50,222 nt of DNA from CAZJVD01 sp964549505 (GTDB taxonomy: Bacteria; Bdellovibrionota; UBA1018; CAZJVD01). The notes under the pieces were generated by a model. The model worked only from the letters and a program-made list of their open reading frames with translations, was not told where the DNA came from and made no database searches. Location: assembly GCA_964549505.1 (NCBI GenBank), contig CAZJVD010000019.1, positions 1-50,222 on the forward strand, given 5' to 3'. Within the stretch, counting starts at the first letter, position 1. Each line of letters starts with the position of its first letter. Position numbers and translations under genes: made by a program. Below are positions 1 through 6,921 of the stretch, one piece after another.

Positions 1-24
1 ATATACGCGGCTTGTTAGGAAGAT

Positions 25-237
25 TCAAATGCTCCAGTTTTCGGGGCCAACGTCACGGGATTTGAGATTAGTCGACACGACATCTTCCTTGAGAAGGACA
101 GCAGGTACTATCTGAATCCAGAAATCATAATTGAGGGTAATTTCCCTCAATAGATTCAATTTTCCGCTAGTTGTCTGCCACGTGTCAGCCTCCATTCCGC
201 TCACGCCATGAGTCCGATTGACATAGAATGTAGCCAT
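25..237 (-). CDS. Small hypothetical ORF, doubtful
   Basis: This is an open frame of 70 codons with no recognisable domain. No convincing ribosome-binding site precedes the ATG at 237. It lies on the strand opposite the small genes that follow. I list it only because nothing else explains the first 290 bases of the window; it may well be non-coding. Confidence 0.15.
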   Translation of the reverse strand: MATFYVNRTHGVSGMEADTWQTTSGKLNLLREITLNYDFWIQIVPAVLLKEDVVSTNLKSRDVGPENWSI

Positions 238-295
238 TCAACTTTGTCCGGCATCCTTCTGTTCAATAAGCAGTACCGAAAAGGAGGGTACAAGT

Positions 296-622
296 ATGAC
301 AGTTAAAGTACACGAGAACGACTTATCTCTAATGGATGAAATTATGGCCGCAATCAATACGGCGCAACTAAGAGCAATAGATGCGGCCAAGGATAACGGG
401 ATTGAAGATTCGATTGCTTGGGACGCAATCAATGATGAATTTAAGATCATCAAAGGTGTGATTGCTCACATCGCTGTCTTTTATAGGCCGAGACAGAAAG
501 CAAAATACCGGCGCTATGAACTGAGCCGAGTATTTAGACATAGAAATATTGAATCCAATACGTCGGATCGGACGGAGCTTCCGTTTCATCAGGCATTGGT
601 CTCAGTACAAGGCCAGGCATAG
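296..622 (+). CDS. Hypothetical protein of the integrative element
   Basis: This gene encodes 108 residues with no family I recognise. An AGGAGG ribosome-binding site sits seven bases before the ATG, so translation from this start is likely. The first half (to about residue 60) is acidic and probably helical. The second half is basic, with clusters such as RPRQKAKYRRYELSR around residues 64-78, which could bind nucleic acid, but that is a guess. It is the first of three same-strand genes ending in the serine recombinase, separated by short gaps or overlaps. It is therefore probably part of the mobile element inserted at the tRNA-Arg gene. Confidence 0.55.
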   Translation: MTVKVHENDLSLMDEIMAAINTAQLRAIDAAKDNGIEDSIAWDAINDEFKIIKGVIAHIAVFYRPRQKAKYRRYELSRVFRHRNIESNTSDRTELPFHQALVSVQGQA

Positions 623-641
623 GGAAGCGTGAGGTCAACCA

Positions 642-866
642 ATGAGCGGTATTGGACCACCCGCGATCATCGAACCCGAAAAGGTTCGAAAGAAAGATGA
701 CATTCGCGGTATAAACTTTGAAATGTGGGAGCGTCTTTACGGACGCTCCCTTTCAGAGAGCGAGAAGATCGAGATTAAGCTCAATATGGTCGATTTTTTT
801 ACTACATTGATTGAAGCAAGTGACGGATGTGTAGATGGGCATAAAAAAAATAAACGATCTTTCTAA
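642..866 (+). CDS. Small hypothetical protein upstream of recombinase
   Basis: This encodes a charged protein of 74 residues with no known domain. A GAGG ribosome-binding site lies about eight bases before the ATG. Its 3' end overlaps the proposed start of the recombinase gene by 32 bases, so the two may be translationally coupled. The stretch INFEMWERLYGRSLSESEKIEI resembles short accessory proteins often found just before phage-type serine recombinases in proteobacteria, but I cannot name the family. It could be a recombination accessory factor or a regulator; the sequence does not decide. Confidence 0.5.
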   Translation: MSGIGPPAIIEPEKVRKKDDIRGINFEMWERLYGRSLSESEKIEIKLNMVDFFTTLIEASDGCVDGHKKNKRSF

Positions 867-2517
867 AAGTAGTTGGATCAAAACTTTTACAGACGTGGCT
901 TTCAAGGCAGCATCACAATATGCGGTCGGCATGGGCCGAGTTAGCACCGCTGATCAGAAAGAGTTTGGGAATTCTGACGAAGCCCAAATTGAGCGTATTG
1001 TTGAGTACGCCAAAAACGAAGGTCTAGAAATTCTACAACTCTGGGATGTGGCAGAGACAGCATCAGATCACGGGAAACGAAAGAAGTTTCTTGAGATGTT
1101 GGAGTATGTCAGAAAATCGCAGTCCACCTCAAAACCCGTAAAACATCTTCTGTTCAGCCATCAATCACGCAGCAACCGAAATCGAGAGTCTGCTGATGTG
1201 ATTGTAGATTTGATCAGAAACCACGACGTAGCCCTTCATTGCGTAAGAGATAATTTAACTCTCACAAATAAGAGCACAATCGACGATTGGTTGCGGTGGG
1301 ATATTTCTAATATTCTCAACGAAAAATTCATCAAAGATCACCGCAGGAATGTGGTCGACGGCATGAATAAAAGGATGGAGATGGGGCTAGCTCCATACAA
1401 GGGTCCATTCGGATACAAAAACATTGTTTATCCAGACGGCGTCAAAGGCTTTGCTCTTGAAGAACGACCAGCAGCTTACATGAAGCGAGCCTTTGAGATG
1501 ATGGCTATTGGTCGATACACGCCTACGGGCGTGAGGCGCCTTCTTGATATGGAATTCCCTGATTTAAAGCCCATCAGCTTGAAGCGGTTTTATGAGCTGC
1601 TGAAGAAGCCATTTTATTATGGTGACTTCTTATTCGCAGAACAACTGTGCCGTGGGAATCCGGAATATCATCCACCTTTAATTGACCAGAGCGTATGGAT
1701 TCAGGTCCAAAAAATACTGAATGGCAACTACAAGAAACGTCAGACTGAAAAGAAGCATACTTATCTCGGTCTTATCCGTTGTGGCGGTCGCATCCTCGAT
1801 ACCGCCGGTATTGAGTCTTCCGAAGAATGCCTTTGTGCAGTCACCGCCGAAGAGAAACGAAAAAAACTCAAAAACGGTGGCATTAAAAAATATTACTACT
1901 ACCACTGTAGCGGCACAGCTCGCCCATGCTCCCAGCGAAGCAAGAAACACATTGTGCAGAACGGTGCGGGGCGACTTCACTACTCTGAGTCGGTAATTGA
2001 AGAGCTATTCGTTGCAGTGTTTCGTCCACTGAACTTTACACCCGAAGTCGGCACATGGATGCAGGACGTTCTGTTGCGCGAACATAAGCAGAAGGCCGGT
2101 GATCATAAAGCAACTGTCGGGGCTCTCCGTCGCCGCATTGAAATGCTCCAACAGTACATCGACAAAGCTTACGAAGACAAATTGGTTGGGAATCTACCTG
2201 AAGAGATCTGGCGGAAGAAAAACAACGAATGGTGCCTCGAACTATCGGCGGCAAAGCGCCAGATCGATGAATGGGACAACAAAAAACAGAATTATATCCA
2301 AGATGGCGTCCTCCTCATCGAACTAGCCCAACGTACTGAAAAGGTTTACAAATCGGCAACACCTGAACAAAAACGAAGACTCGTCGAAATCGTGTCATCG
2401 AACCACGTTTTAAAAGATGGAACTATCGAATTTCAGTACAGAAAACCATTCGATATACTCTCTCGTTCGCACCCGAGAGAAGAGTGGTGGAGCCACCAGG
2501 AATCGAACCTGGAATAG
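835..2517 (+). CDS. Large serine recombinase (site-specific integrase)
   Basis: The product (560 residues) is predicted to integrate or excise the element by serine-mediated strand exchange. The N-terminal resolvase domain (about 30-165) has the catalytic-serine motif RVST (Ser37) and the arginine motif HQSRSNRNRES around 109-119. A recombinase domain follows (about 190-300). A zinc-ribbon-like segment comes next, with cysteines at 316, 332, 334, 358 and 365, then a helical, probably coiled-coil region (about 410-485). Length and order fit large serine recombinases. The last ten codons, from 2485, lie in the antisense of the tRNA-Arg 3' end, so the C-terminus WWSHQESNLE is borrowed from the tRNA. 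A start at Met33 (position 931) is possible, but ATG 835 has a GACGGA-like ribosome site. Most integrases that use tRNA genes are tyrosine recombinases, so the pairing is uncommon. Confidence 0.9.
   Translation: MGIKKINDLSKSSWIKTFTDVAFKAASQYAVGMGRVSTADQKEFGNSDEAQIERIVEYAKNEGLEILQLWDVAETASDHGKRKKFLEMLEYVRKSQSTSKPVKHLLFSHQSRSNRNRESADVIVDLIRNHDVALHCVRDNLTLTNKSTIDDWLRWDISNILNEKFIKDHRRNVVDGMNKRMEMGLAPYKGPFGYKNIVYPDGVKGFALEERPAAYMKRAFEMMAIGRYTPTGVRRLLDMEFPDLKPISLKRFYELLKKPFYYGDFLFAEQLCRGNPEYHPPLIDQSVWIQVQKILNGNYKKRQTEKKHTYLGLIRCGGRILDTAGIESSEECLCAVTAEEKRKKLKNGGIKKYYYYHCSGTARPCSQRSKKHIVQNGAGRLHYSESVIEELFVAVFRPLNFTPEVGTWMQDVLLREHKQKAGDHKATVGALRRRIEMLQQYIDKAYEDKLVGNLPEEIWRKKNNEWCLELSAAKRQIDEWDNKKQNYIQDGVLLIELAQRTEKVYKSATPEQKRRLVEIVSSNHVLKDGTIEFQYRKPFDILSRSHPREEWWSHQESNLE
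2485..2517. other. Probable attachment-site core at the tRNA 3' end
   Basis: The last eleven codons of the recombinase, including the stop, coincide with the 3' end of the tRNA-Arg gene. Elements that insert at tRNA genes normally carry a copy of the tRNA 3' end, so that the tRNA stays intact. The opposite junction should contain a second copy of this sequence. I do not see one between 1 and 2484, so the other end lies outside the window. The exact core is inferred. Confidence 0.5.
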
Positions 2518-2559
2518 CGCTTTAGGAAAGCACCGTTATATCCATTTAACTATGGCTCC
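2485..2559 (-). tRNA. tRNA-Arg (anticodon CCT)
   Basis: The minus strand folds into a full cloverleaf of 75 bases. The acceptor stem GGAGCCA pairs with TGGCTCC, the D stem is GTTA/TAAC, and the anticodon stem GTGCT/AGCGC carries the loop TTCCTAA (anticodon CCT, reading AGG). There is a 4-base variable loop and a T arm CCAGG-TTCGAAT-CCTGG. The CCA end is encoded. Its 3' half faces the recombinase gene, which ends inside it at 2517, so this is the likely attachment site of the element to its left. Confidence 0.95.
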
Positions 2560-2705
2560 GCCGGAACAGGCGCCGGAACAGGCGATCGATCAGAACAGAA
2601 GTATGACTGAATCTAGCTAACATAGCTTCAAAATGACTGTCGATAATCACCGAGAAAAACAGAAAATTGACCCACTGAGTCGATGATGATAGGGGTAATG
2701 CTTCT

Positions 2706-3902
2706 ATGAAAAGGTCTTCGATCGCTGCATTCGCTCTGACTTTTTTACCTTACCTCTCGGCTCACGCGAGCGCGAGGTCGGAGTCAGCGTGCGAGCTGGC
2801 GGTTGCGAAACCATCTCTATCAGTTTTGAAACGGCGTTATCGTGAGGCTCTCGCTCGTCGGCAAATAGTCGAAAACCTTTCGTGGTCGTTAACGGAGGCT
2901 CAGGACACGCAAACGGTTATCAGTACTTCTGTCGAGCTGGAGTCTGATTCGCCGACGGGTCCTCGTTTTCATCTTATGCGAAAGGGGGCGTCGTGGAACT
3001 CAAACTACGCCACACATCCTGGAAAGGATATCCAGGGCGATCCGCGCGGGCTTCCAATCATTCTGAACAGCCGCGAGGCCGCTCGGTTTTTTGGGTTTGA
3101 TGAACTTGATCAAGCCAATTGGATTGTTCCAGGTGCCGCGCGTATGCAGTGGTCGCTCGATCAGATCAATGGCGTACTCAAGCGTCGTCCCATCCGATTG
3201 AACTTTCGAGAGGCGCCCACCGGATATGTGACCGACGGAAGTCTGTTCGATGGTTATACCGACGATCGCACGCTCTACATCGGGCGCCGGGGAAACGCGT
3301 TCGTTCATGATCTGGCGTTTCATGCGCCTTCGATTTTTATTCCGGAATACTCGCTCGCGCTTGCTCAAAGTCGAGGGCGTCATGTTCGCAGACTTCGCGA
3401 TCTAGCGAAGGAGCGGTGGTTGGCGACCTCTGATCCGATTGAGGGCGATGTTTTTAAAGTTTTCGAATCGTGGGTGATAGCTGAAGGTAAGAATCTCGAT
3501 CGCGCGACTGGAAATTTCTGTTTGGCACTCCAAGTCCTGCACGTCGCTTGGGGTTTGGGAGTCGCTCCGAAGGATGCTGACTTCAAGGAACTCTACGATA
3601 TGGGCTATGGATTGCTGGGGGATTCTGGACGGTCTGCGAAGTCTTTGCTTGCGGAGTTCGCAAAACAGGTCCGTACCTCGAAACCTACGTTTTCAATAGG
3701 TGGAGCGCATATCGACCTACCAAAGGATGCCGCCACTCGGAAGGCTGTCGCTGCATTTCTTGATGAGTATGTCGGGGTCGGTGAGCGATTCGACGATGAC
3801 GCGGTCGAAACGAAGCGTTCTCAGGAAGGGTTTTTGGCAGATGTGTTGAGCCGGCGGGACGAAATCGTCGCGGCGATCTCTCTTTTGCAGGTGCAGCCCT
3901 AA
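2706..3902 (+). CDS. Secreted protein of unknown function
   Basis: The product has 398 residues with a clear Sec signal peptide: MKR, a hydrophobic stretch, then a likely cleavage after AHA near residue 21. The mature part has no domain I can name. It is mixed in composition, with a few aromatic and histidine-containing segments (for example VHDLAFHAPSIFIPEYS near 200-215) but no recognisable metal or catalytic motif. It starts just outside the tRNA and mobile element and stands alone. An MgtC-like gene follows after 77 bases that contain a weak inverted repeat (AACGGT ... ACCGTT). Periplasmic or outer-membrane location is inferred from the signal peptide only. Confidence 0.75.
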   Translation: MKRSSIAAFALTFLPYLSAHASARSESACELAVAKPSLSVLKRRYREALARRQIVENLSWSLTEAQDTQTVISTSVELESDSPTGPRFHLMRKGASWNSNYATHPGKDIQGDPRGLPIILNSREAARFFGFDELDQANWIVPGAARMQWSLDQINGVLKRRPIRLNFREAPTGYVTDGSLFDGYTDDRTLYIGRRGNAFVHDLAFHAPSIFIPEYSLALAQSRGRHVRRLRDLAKERWLATSDPIEGDVFKVFESWVIAEGKNLDRATGNFCLALQVLHVAWGLGVAPKDADFKELYDMGYGLLGDSGRSAKSLLAEFAKQVRTSKPTFSIGGAHIDLPKDAATRKAVAAFLDEYVGVGERFDDDAVETKRSQEGFLADVLSRRDEIVAAISLLQVQP

Positions 3903-3979
3903 TAGGCGTCAATCGTTCAACGGTCTAGCATTCGAAACCGTTTATCTCTCCGGCCCAGAATCCGAAGAGAGAAGCAGTC

Positions 3980-4669
3980 ATGCCACATGATATTGGGACG
4001 GATTTTCTGTCGGTCCTTTCGTTCTTGGGTCCAAAAGTACTTGTAGCGCTCGTCTGCGGCGGAATCGTGGGGCTTGAGCGCGAAATCAAACACAAAGCTG
4101 CCGGCATTAAGACCAACATGCTGATCTGCGCAGGCTCGGCTCTCTACACGGCGCTCTCTGTTCTGATATCCGCAGCGTGGACCGACCAGCACCACATCGG
4201 CGATCCCGGTCGCCTCGCGGCCCAAATTGTTTCCGGGATCGGGTTTCTCGGCGGGGGAGCCATCATTCAGTCACGGGGAGCTGTGCATGGTCTCACGACA
4301 GCGGCCACGATCTGGGTTGTCGCTGCGATCGGCGTGAGCGTGGGGATGGGGCAGTACGGGATCGGGCTAGCGATATCGATTCTCGTTGTCACGATGTTGA
4401 TCAGTATGAGTTTGATCAGTAACTGGGCTCTCGGCGGTACGATGAGTTTTGGTTGCGATATCACCATTGAGGATCCTAACGGATCTGTCCGTGCAGCGGT
4501 GCATGACGTATTGAATCAAAACGATCTCATGCTTGAAGATTTTGATATCGACTCACGCGGGATCGAACAGATTTTGGAAATCAAGTACCGCGGGCGTCAC
4601 GATGCCAGTCGGCGCTTTATTATGGCTCTTTGGAGCATGCCTGGCGTGCGTGAAGTGAAGCAGAAGTAG
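3980..4669 (+). CDS. MgtC/SapB family inner-membrane protein
   Basis: The product (229 residues) belongs to the MgtC/SapB family, whose members are linked to magnesium limitation, intracellular survival and modulation of the F-type ATP synthase. The N-terminal two thirds are four to five membrane helices. They contain the family signatures GLEREIKHKAAGIKTNML (about 29-46), SGIGFLGGGAII (about 84-95) and the GLTTAATIW segment. The C-terminal part (about 155-229) is soluble and ACT-like, as in longer family members. It stands alone and converges with the HU-type gene, whose stop codon lies three bases away. The precise substrate or partner in this organism cannot be told from sequence. Confidence 0.88.
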   Translation: MPHDIGTDFLSVLSFLGPKVLVALVCGGIVGLEREIKHKAAGIKTNMLICAGSALYTALSVLISAAWTDQHHIGDPGRLAAQIVSGIGFLGGGAIIQSRGAVHGLTTAATIWVVAAIGVSVGMGQYGIGLAISILVVTMLISMSLISNWALGGTMSFGCDITIEDPNGSVRAAVHDVLNQNDLMLEDFDIDSRGIEQILEIKYRGRHDASRRFIMALWSMPGVREVKQK

Positions 4670-4672
4670 CGC

Positions 4673-4948
4673 TTACTCTCCCAGCATTTCTTTGAATTCT
4701 TTTCCAGGACGAAAACGTGGCACGACTCTTGGTGGAATCTTGATCTGTGCTCCAGTTTGAGGGTTGCGACCGAGACGTCCACGACGACGTGTCTTCGTAA
4801 ACGTTCCAAATCCTAAGAGCGTGACGTCTTCACCCTTCTTGACGGACTTCTTGATGATCTCGATCGCCGCACTGAGCGTGTCTTCCACACTCACTTTGGT
4901 CAACTCGGTCGATTTGGAGATACGCTCAATGAGCTCCGACTTGTTCAT
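4673..4948 (-). CDS. HU/IHF-type DNA-binding protein
   Basis: This encodes 91 residues of the bacterial histone-like family. The N-terminal helices (1-45) form the dimer core. The segment GFGTFTKTRRRGRLGRNPQT (47-66) and the arm GAQIKIPPRVVPRF include the conserved proline that intercalates into bent DNA. The basic run KTRRRGRLGRN is typical of HU and IHF-alpha types; the sequence alone does not decide between them. A GGGAGG ribosome site lies nine bases before the start. A probable promoter is at 5026-5054. It is transcribed divergently from a second HU-type gene, so two paralogues share a control region of about 180 bases. Confidence 0.93.
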   Translation of the reverse strand: MNKSELIERISKSTELTKVSVEDTLSAAIEIIKKSVKKGEDVTLLGFGTFTKTRRRGRLGRNPQTGAQIKIPPRVVPRFRPGKEFKEMLGE

Positions 4949-5025
4949 TTCCCGATGCCTCCCTAGAGCAGCAAATCACGGCTGGATCTGTTTTGCGATG
5001 ATCTTGAAACTACGGATGAGTGCAA

Positions 5026-5054
5026 AAATTAATGGGATCTGCCAAAGCCGTCAA
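5026..5054 (-). promoter_or_regulatory. Probable sigma-70 promoter of the HU-type gene at 4673
   Basis: On the minus strand, TTGACG (5049-5054) and TAATTT (5026-5031) are separated by 17 bases, a good match to a -35/-10 pair. A GGGAGG ribosome site follows before the ATG at 4948. The spacing is right, but the promoter is a prediction. Confidence 0.5.
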
Positions 5055-5131
5055 CGTGAAAAGGTGTCAAGATTTTTTTTGTTGCAAAGGGGGACTGTAG
5101 TCTTTAGCGTAAAAAGTATCGGAGACTTCCA

Positions 5132-5416
5132 ATGACCAAAGCGGATCTCGTTAATATCGTGACAGAGAAGGCCAATCTTCAGCACAAGCAATCGGAGATG
5201 GTCGTCAACTTGGTGTTCGATATGATGTGCGACGCTTTAAAGCGCGACGATCGTATCGAAATTCGTGGTTTCGGATCGTTTGTCAATCGTTCGTACGGTG
5301 CCTACATGGGGCGCAATCCCAAGACGGGGCAAGTCGTCCAAGTTCCGCCGAAGAGAGTCCCATTTTTTAAAGTCGGCAAAGAGCTCAAAGAAAAAGTCGA
5401 TAAGTCGACGGGCTAG
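5132..5416 (+). CDS. HU/IHF-type DNA-binding protein, second paralogue
   Basis: This encodes 94 residues of the HU/IHF family. The core helices are followed by DRIEIRGFGSFVNRSYGAYMGRNPKT (about 39-64) and the arm TGQVVQVPPKRVPFFKVGKEL with its conserved proline. The GRNPKTG and VPFFKVGKEL signatures are closest to IHF-beta-like proteins. The divergent neighbour is more HU/IHF-alpha-like, so the two could form a heterodimer; this is inference. A GGAG motif precedes the ATG by about eight bases. Its stop codon lies inside the palindrome CTAG, which also supplies the stop of the convergent membrane-protein gene. Confidence 0.92.
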   Translation: MTKADLVNIVTEKANLQHKQSEMVVNLVFDMMCDALKRDDRIEIRGFGSFVNRSYGAYMGRNPKTGQVVQVPPKRVPFFKVGKELKEKVDKSTG

Positions 5417-6261
5417 ACAGCGCCGCCCGTATGCCAGATGTGCCAAGCTCGGGCAATCAGTCCTAAAGTCACAATAATCCGTAACGGATAAATCAGACCA
5501 CTGCGACCCGTTCGAAATTTTTCGACCAGGTGATCAATGCAGAGCAATCCTAGGATCAAGCTGATCGTCGCCGCCGCACCAAACGACAGCCACGTGAGTT
5601 CCGCGGCCGGATGTGAACCGATACCGGCGTAAGGGTTCGGTAGGCTTAACCAGTCGAACAATGTGATGGGTAGCAAAGCGAGAAAGATGAACTTGATCGC
5701 GGAGTCCCATTGGTACCCACGCGTGAGCGCAAACCCCAATCCAAGAATCGTTCGATCCAGAACTGCCGGACTCATTCCAAGCGTCTGAAAAAAACCGACT
5801 CCAAGTGCGTCAACGATATTCAGTTCGAGCATGCGCTTGTTGCGCTTTGTGTGGCGAGCGCCCCACCAGAAGAAAAAAGTTCCAAATACCAGAAGACCGA
5901 TCTCGATAAGCGGCTGTGTCGGGACTGACAGAAAGCCATGACGAATCAAGAGCGCCGTGATGAACCACGGTACGACCGTTGCCAAAATAAAAAATGGTAA
6001 GCGTTCGTCGAGCACCATCGGGCGTTTGAGAAAAAAAACGGTTCGAATGAATCCCGAAAGAGAACTCAGCCAGTCATGAAAAAAATAAAGAAAGAGTGCT
6101 GTGCTTGTGCCTGCTCCAATCGCAGCCAGAAGACTTGGGGGCGGCAGAGGCCAACCCAGCCCTGCGGCCGTGAGTTCGATGGCAGGTTTCGTTCCTGCGG
6201 GAATAATAGTGGTGATCGTGCCGATGGCTGCTAGGACGAGAGATTGAAATGTCGAGAGCAT
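5413..6261 (-). CDS. Degenerate UppP/BacA-like membrane protein
   Basis: The product has 282 residues and about eight membrane helices. Its length and fold pattern match undecaprenyl-diphosphatase (UppP/BacA), which recycles the lipid carrier of cell-wall synthesis. The central segment ALGVGFFQTLGMSPAVLDRT (151-170) lines up with the family segment that ends PGFSRSG. Yet the key residues are missing. The first catalytic motif (E..E...SSTGH) is replaced by TITTIIPAGTKPAIEL (15-30), with neither glutamate nor the histidine, and the arginine motif is altered. It is therefore probably not an active UppP. It could be a repurposed relative, perhaps binding a polyprenyl carrier. The start ATG follows GGAGGG with tight spacing. 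It stands alone, between the HU gene and a secreted unknown. Confidence 0.6.
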   Translation of the reverse strand: MLSTFQSLVLAAIGTITTIIPAGTKPAIELTAAGLGWPLPPPSLLAAIGAGTSTALFLYFFHDWLSSLSGFIRTVFFLKRPMVLDERLPFFILATVVPWFITALLIRHGFLSVPTQPLIEIGLLVFGTFFFWWGARHTKRNKRMLELNIVDALGVGFFQTLGMSPAVLDRTILGLGFALTRGYQWDSAIKFIFLALLPITLFDWLSLPNPYAGIGSHPAAELTWLSFGAAATISLILGLLCIDHLVEKFRTGRSGLIYPLRIIVTLGLIARAWHIWHTGGAV

Positions 6262-6404
6262 CTCCCTCCATGAGAAATCAAAGACGGCGCGCTGTAAAGC
6301 GGTTCTTTTGCCTGGTGGGTCGACGATTTGTTGAGACTCTCGATCGCGTTCGTCGTCGAGGGTGTCAGCTGTGACATCGGCGCGGACTGGGTTTTTGGGG
6401 AGAG

Positions 6405-6836
6405 TTAGCGACTTTTCTCGGACTCAAGTTTCTCAACACGGGATCGTAGTTCCGAAAGTTCCGAAGCTAAATCTGGAATAGAGGCAGTATCGTCCGTAAC
6501 TCTTAGGACGTCCGGGTGTGTCCAGTCCAAGTTCCTTCTTAGGACCACGGTTCTACCCCCTGGCGCGCGTGACAAGATCCCTTTCATTCTAACAACACAT
6601 GCCTGCGCGTCGATCTCGTCCGCGATTTTCCACTCTGCGAAGGTCTTATGTCCGTTGATGCTCATAAAACGACAGAAGTATACGGCTGGCTGGTCGGAAA
6701 TCTTTTGGTCGCCGACCCCCACGGAAACGCTGCTCGGGTAAAACTCAAGCGGTACCTCTTTTGGGTCACCGGCGAGCGCCAAAGCGCCCGAAAAGAGAAA
6801 ACACACCAAACTGACAGAATTGCGAGTGAACGTCAT
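6405..6836 (-). CDS. Small secreted protein with C-terminal coiled coil
   Basis: The product (143 residues) begins with a signal peptide, cut probably after ALALA near residue 22. The mature part has two cysteines (about 54 and 79) that could form a disulphide. It ends in a short heptad-like coiled coil (ASELSELRSRVEKLESEKSR, 123-142) that may drive oligomerisation. I recognise no family. A TAGGAG ribosome site lies five bases before the ATG, and a promoter is predicted at 6854-6882. It lies downstream of, and in the same direction as, the large secreted metallopeptidase-like gene, but has its own promoter. Confidence 0.7.
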   Translation of the reverse strand: MTFTRNSVSLVCFLFSGALALAGDPKEVPLEFYPSSVSVGVGDQKISDQPAVYFCRFMSINGHKTFAEWKIADEIDAQACVVRMKGILSRAPGGRTVVLRRNLDWTHPDVLRVTDDTASIPDLASELSELRSRVEKLESEKSR

Positions 6837-6853
6837 AAATTCTCCTACGGGGC

Positions 6854-6882
6854 CTTATATAATGCAATGGGTCAAAATTCAA
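6854..6882 (-). promoter_or_regulatory. Probable promoter of the small secreted protein
   Basis: On the minus strand, TTGAAT (6877-6882) and TATAAG (6854-6859) are 17 bases apart, and the TAGGAG ribosome site of the gene at 6405-6836 follows. The match to a sigma-70 promoter is fair. Confidence 0.45.
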
Positions 6883-6921
6883 CTGCTAACTGTAGGAGGG
6901 CGGCTGCTTTCCGATATTGTT

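Noticed and set aside
238..453. A 71-codon minus-strand frame with hydrophobic product
   Set aside because: It lies opposite the gene at 296-622, which has a strong ribosome site; the minus frame has none.
4764..5135. A plus-strand frame of 123 codons over the HU-type gene
   Set aside because: It is antisense to a clear HU/IHF gene and to the divergent promoter region.
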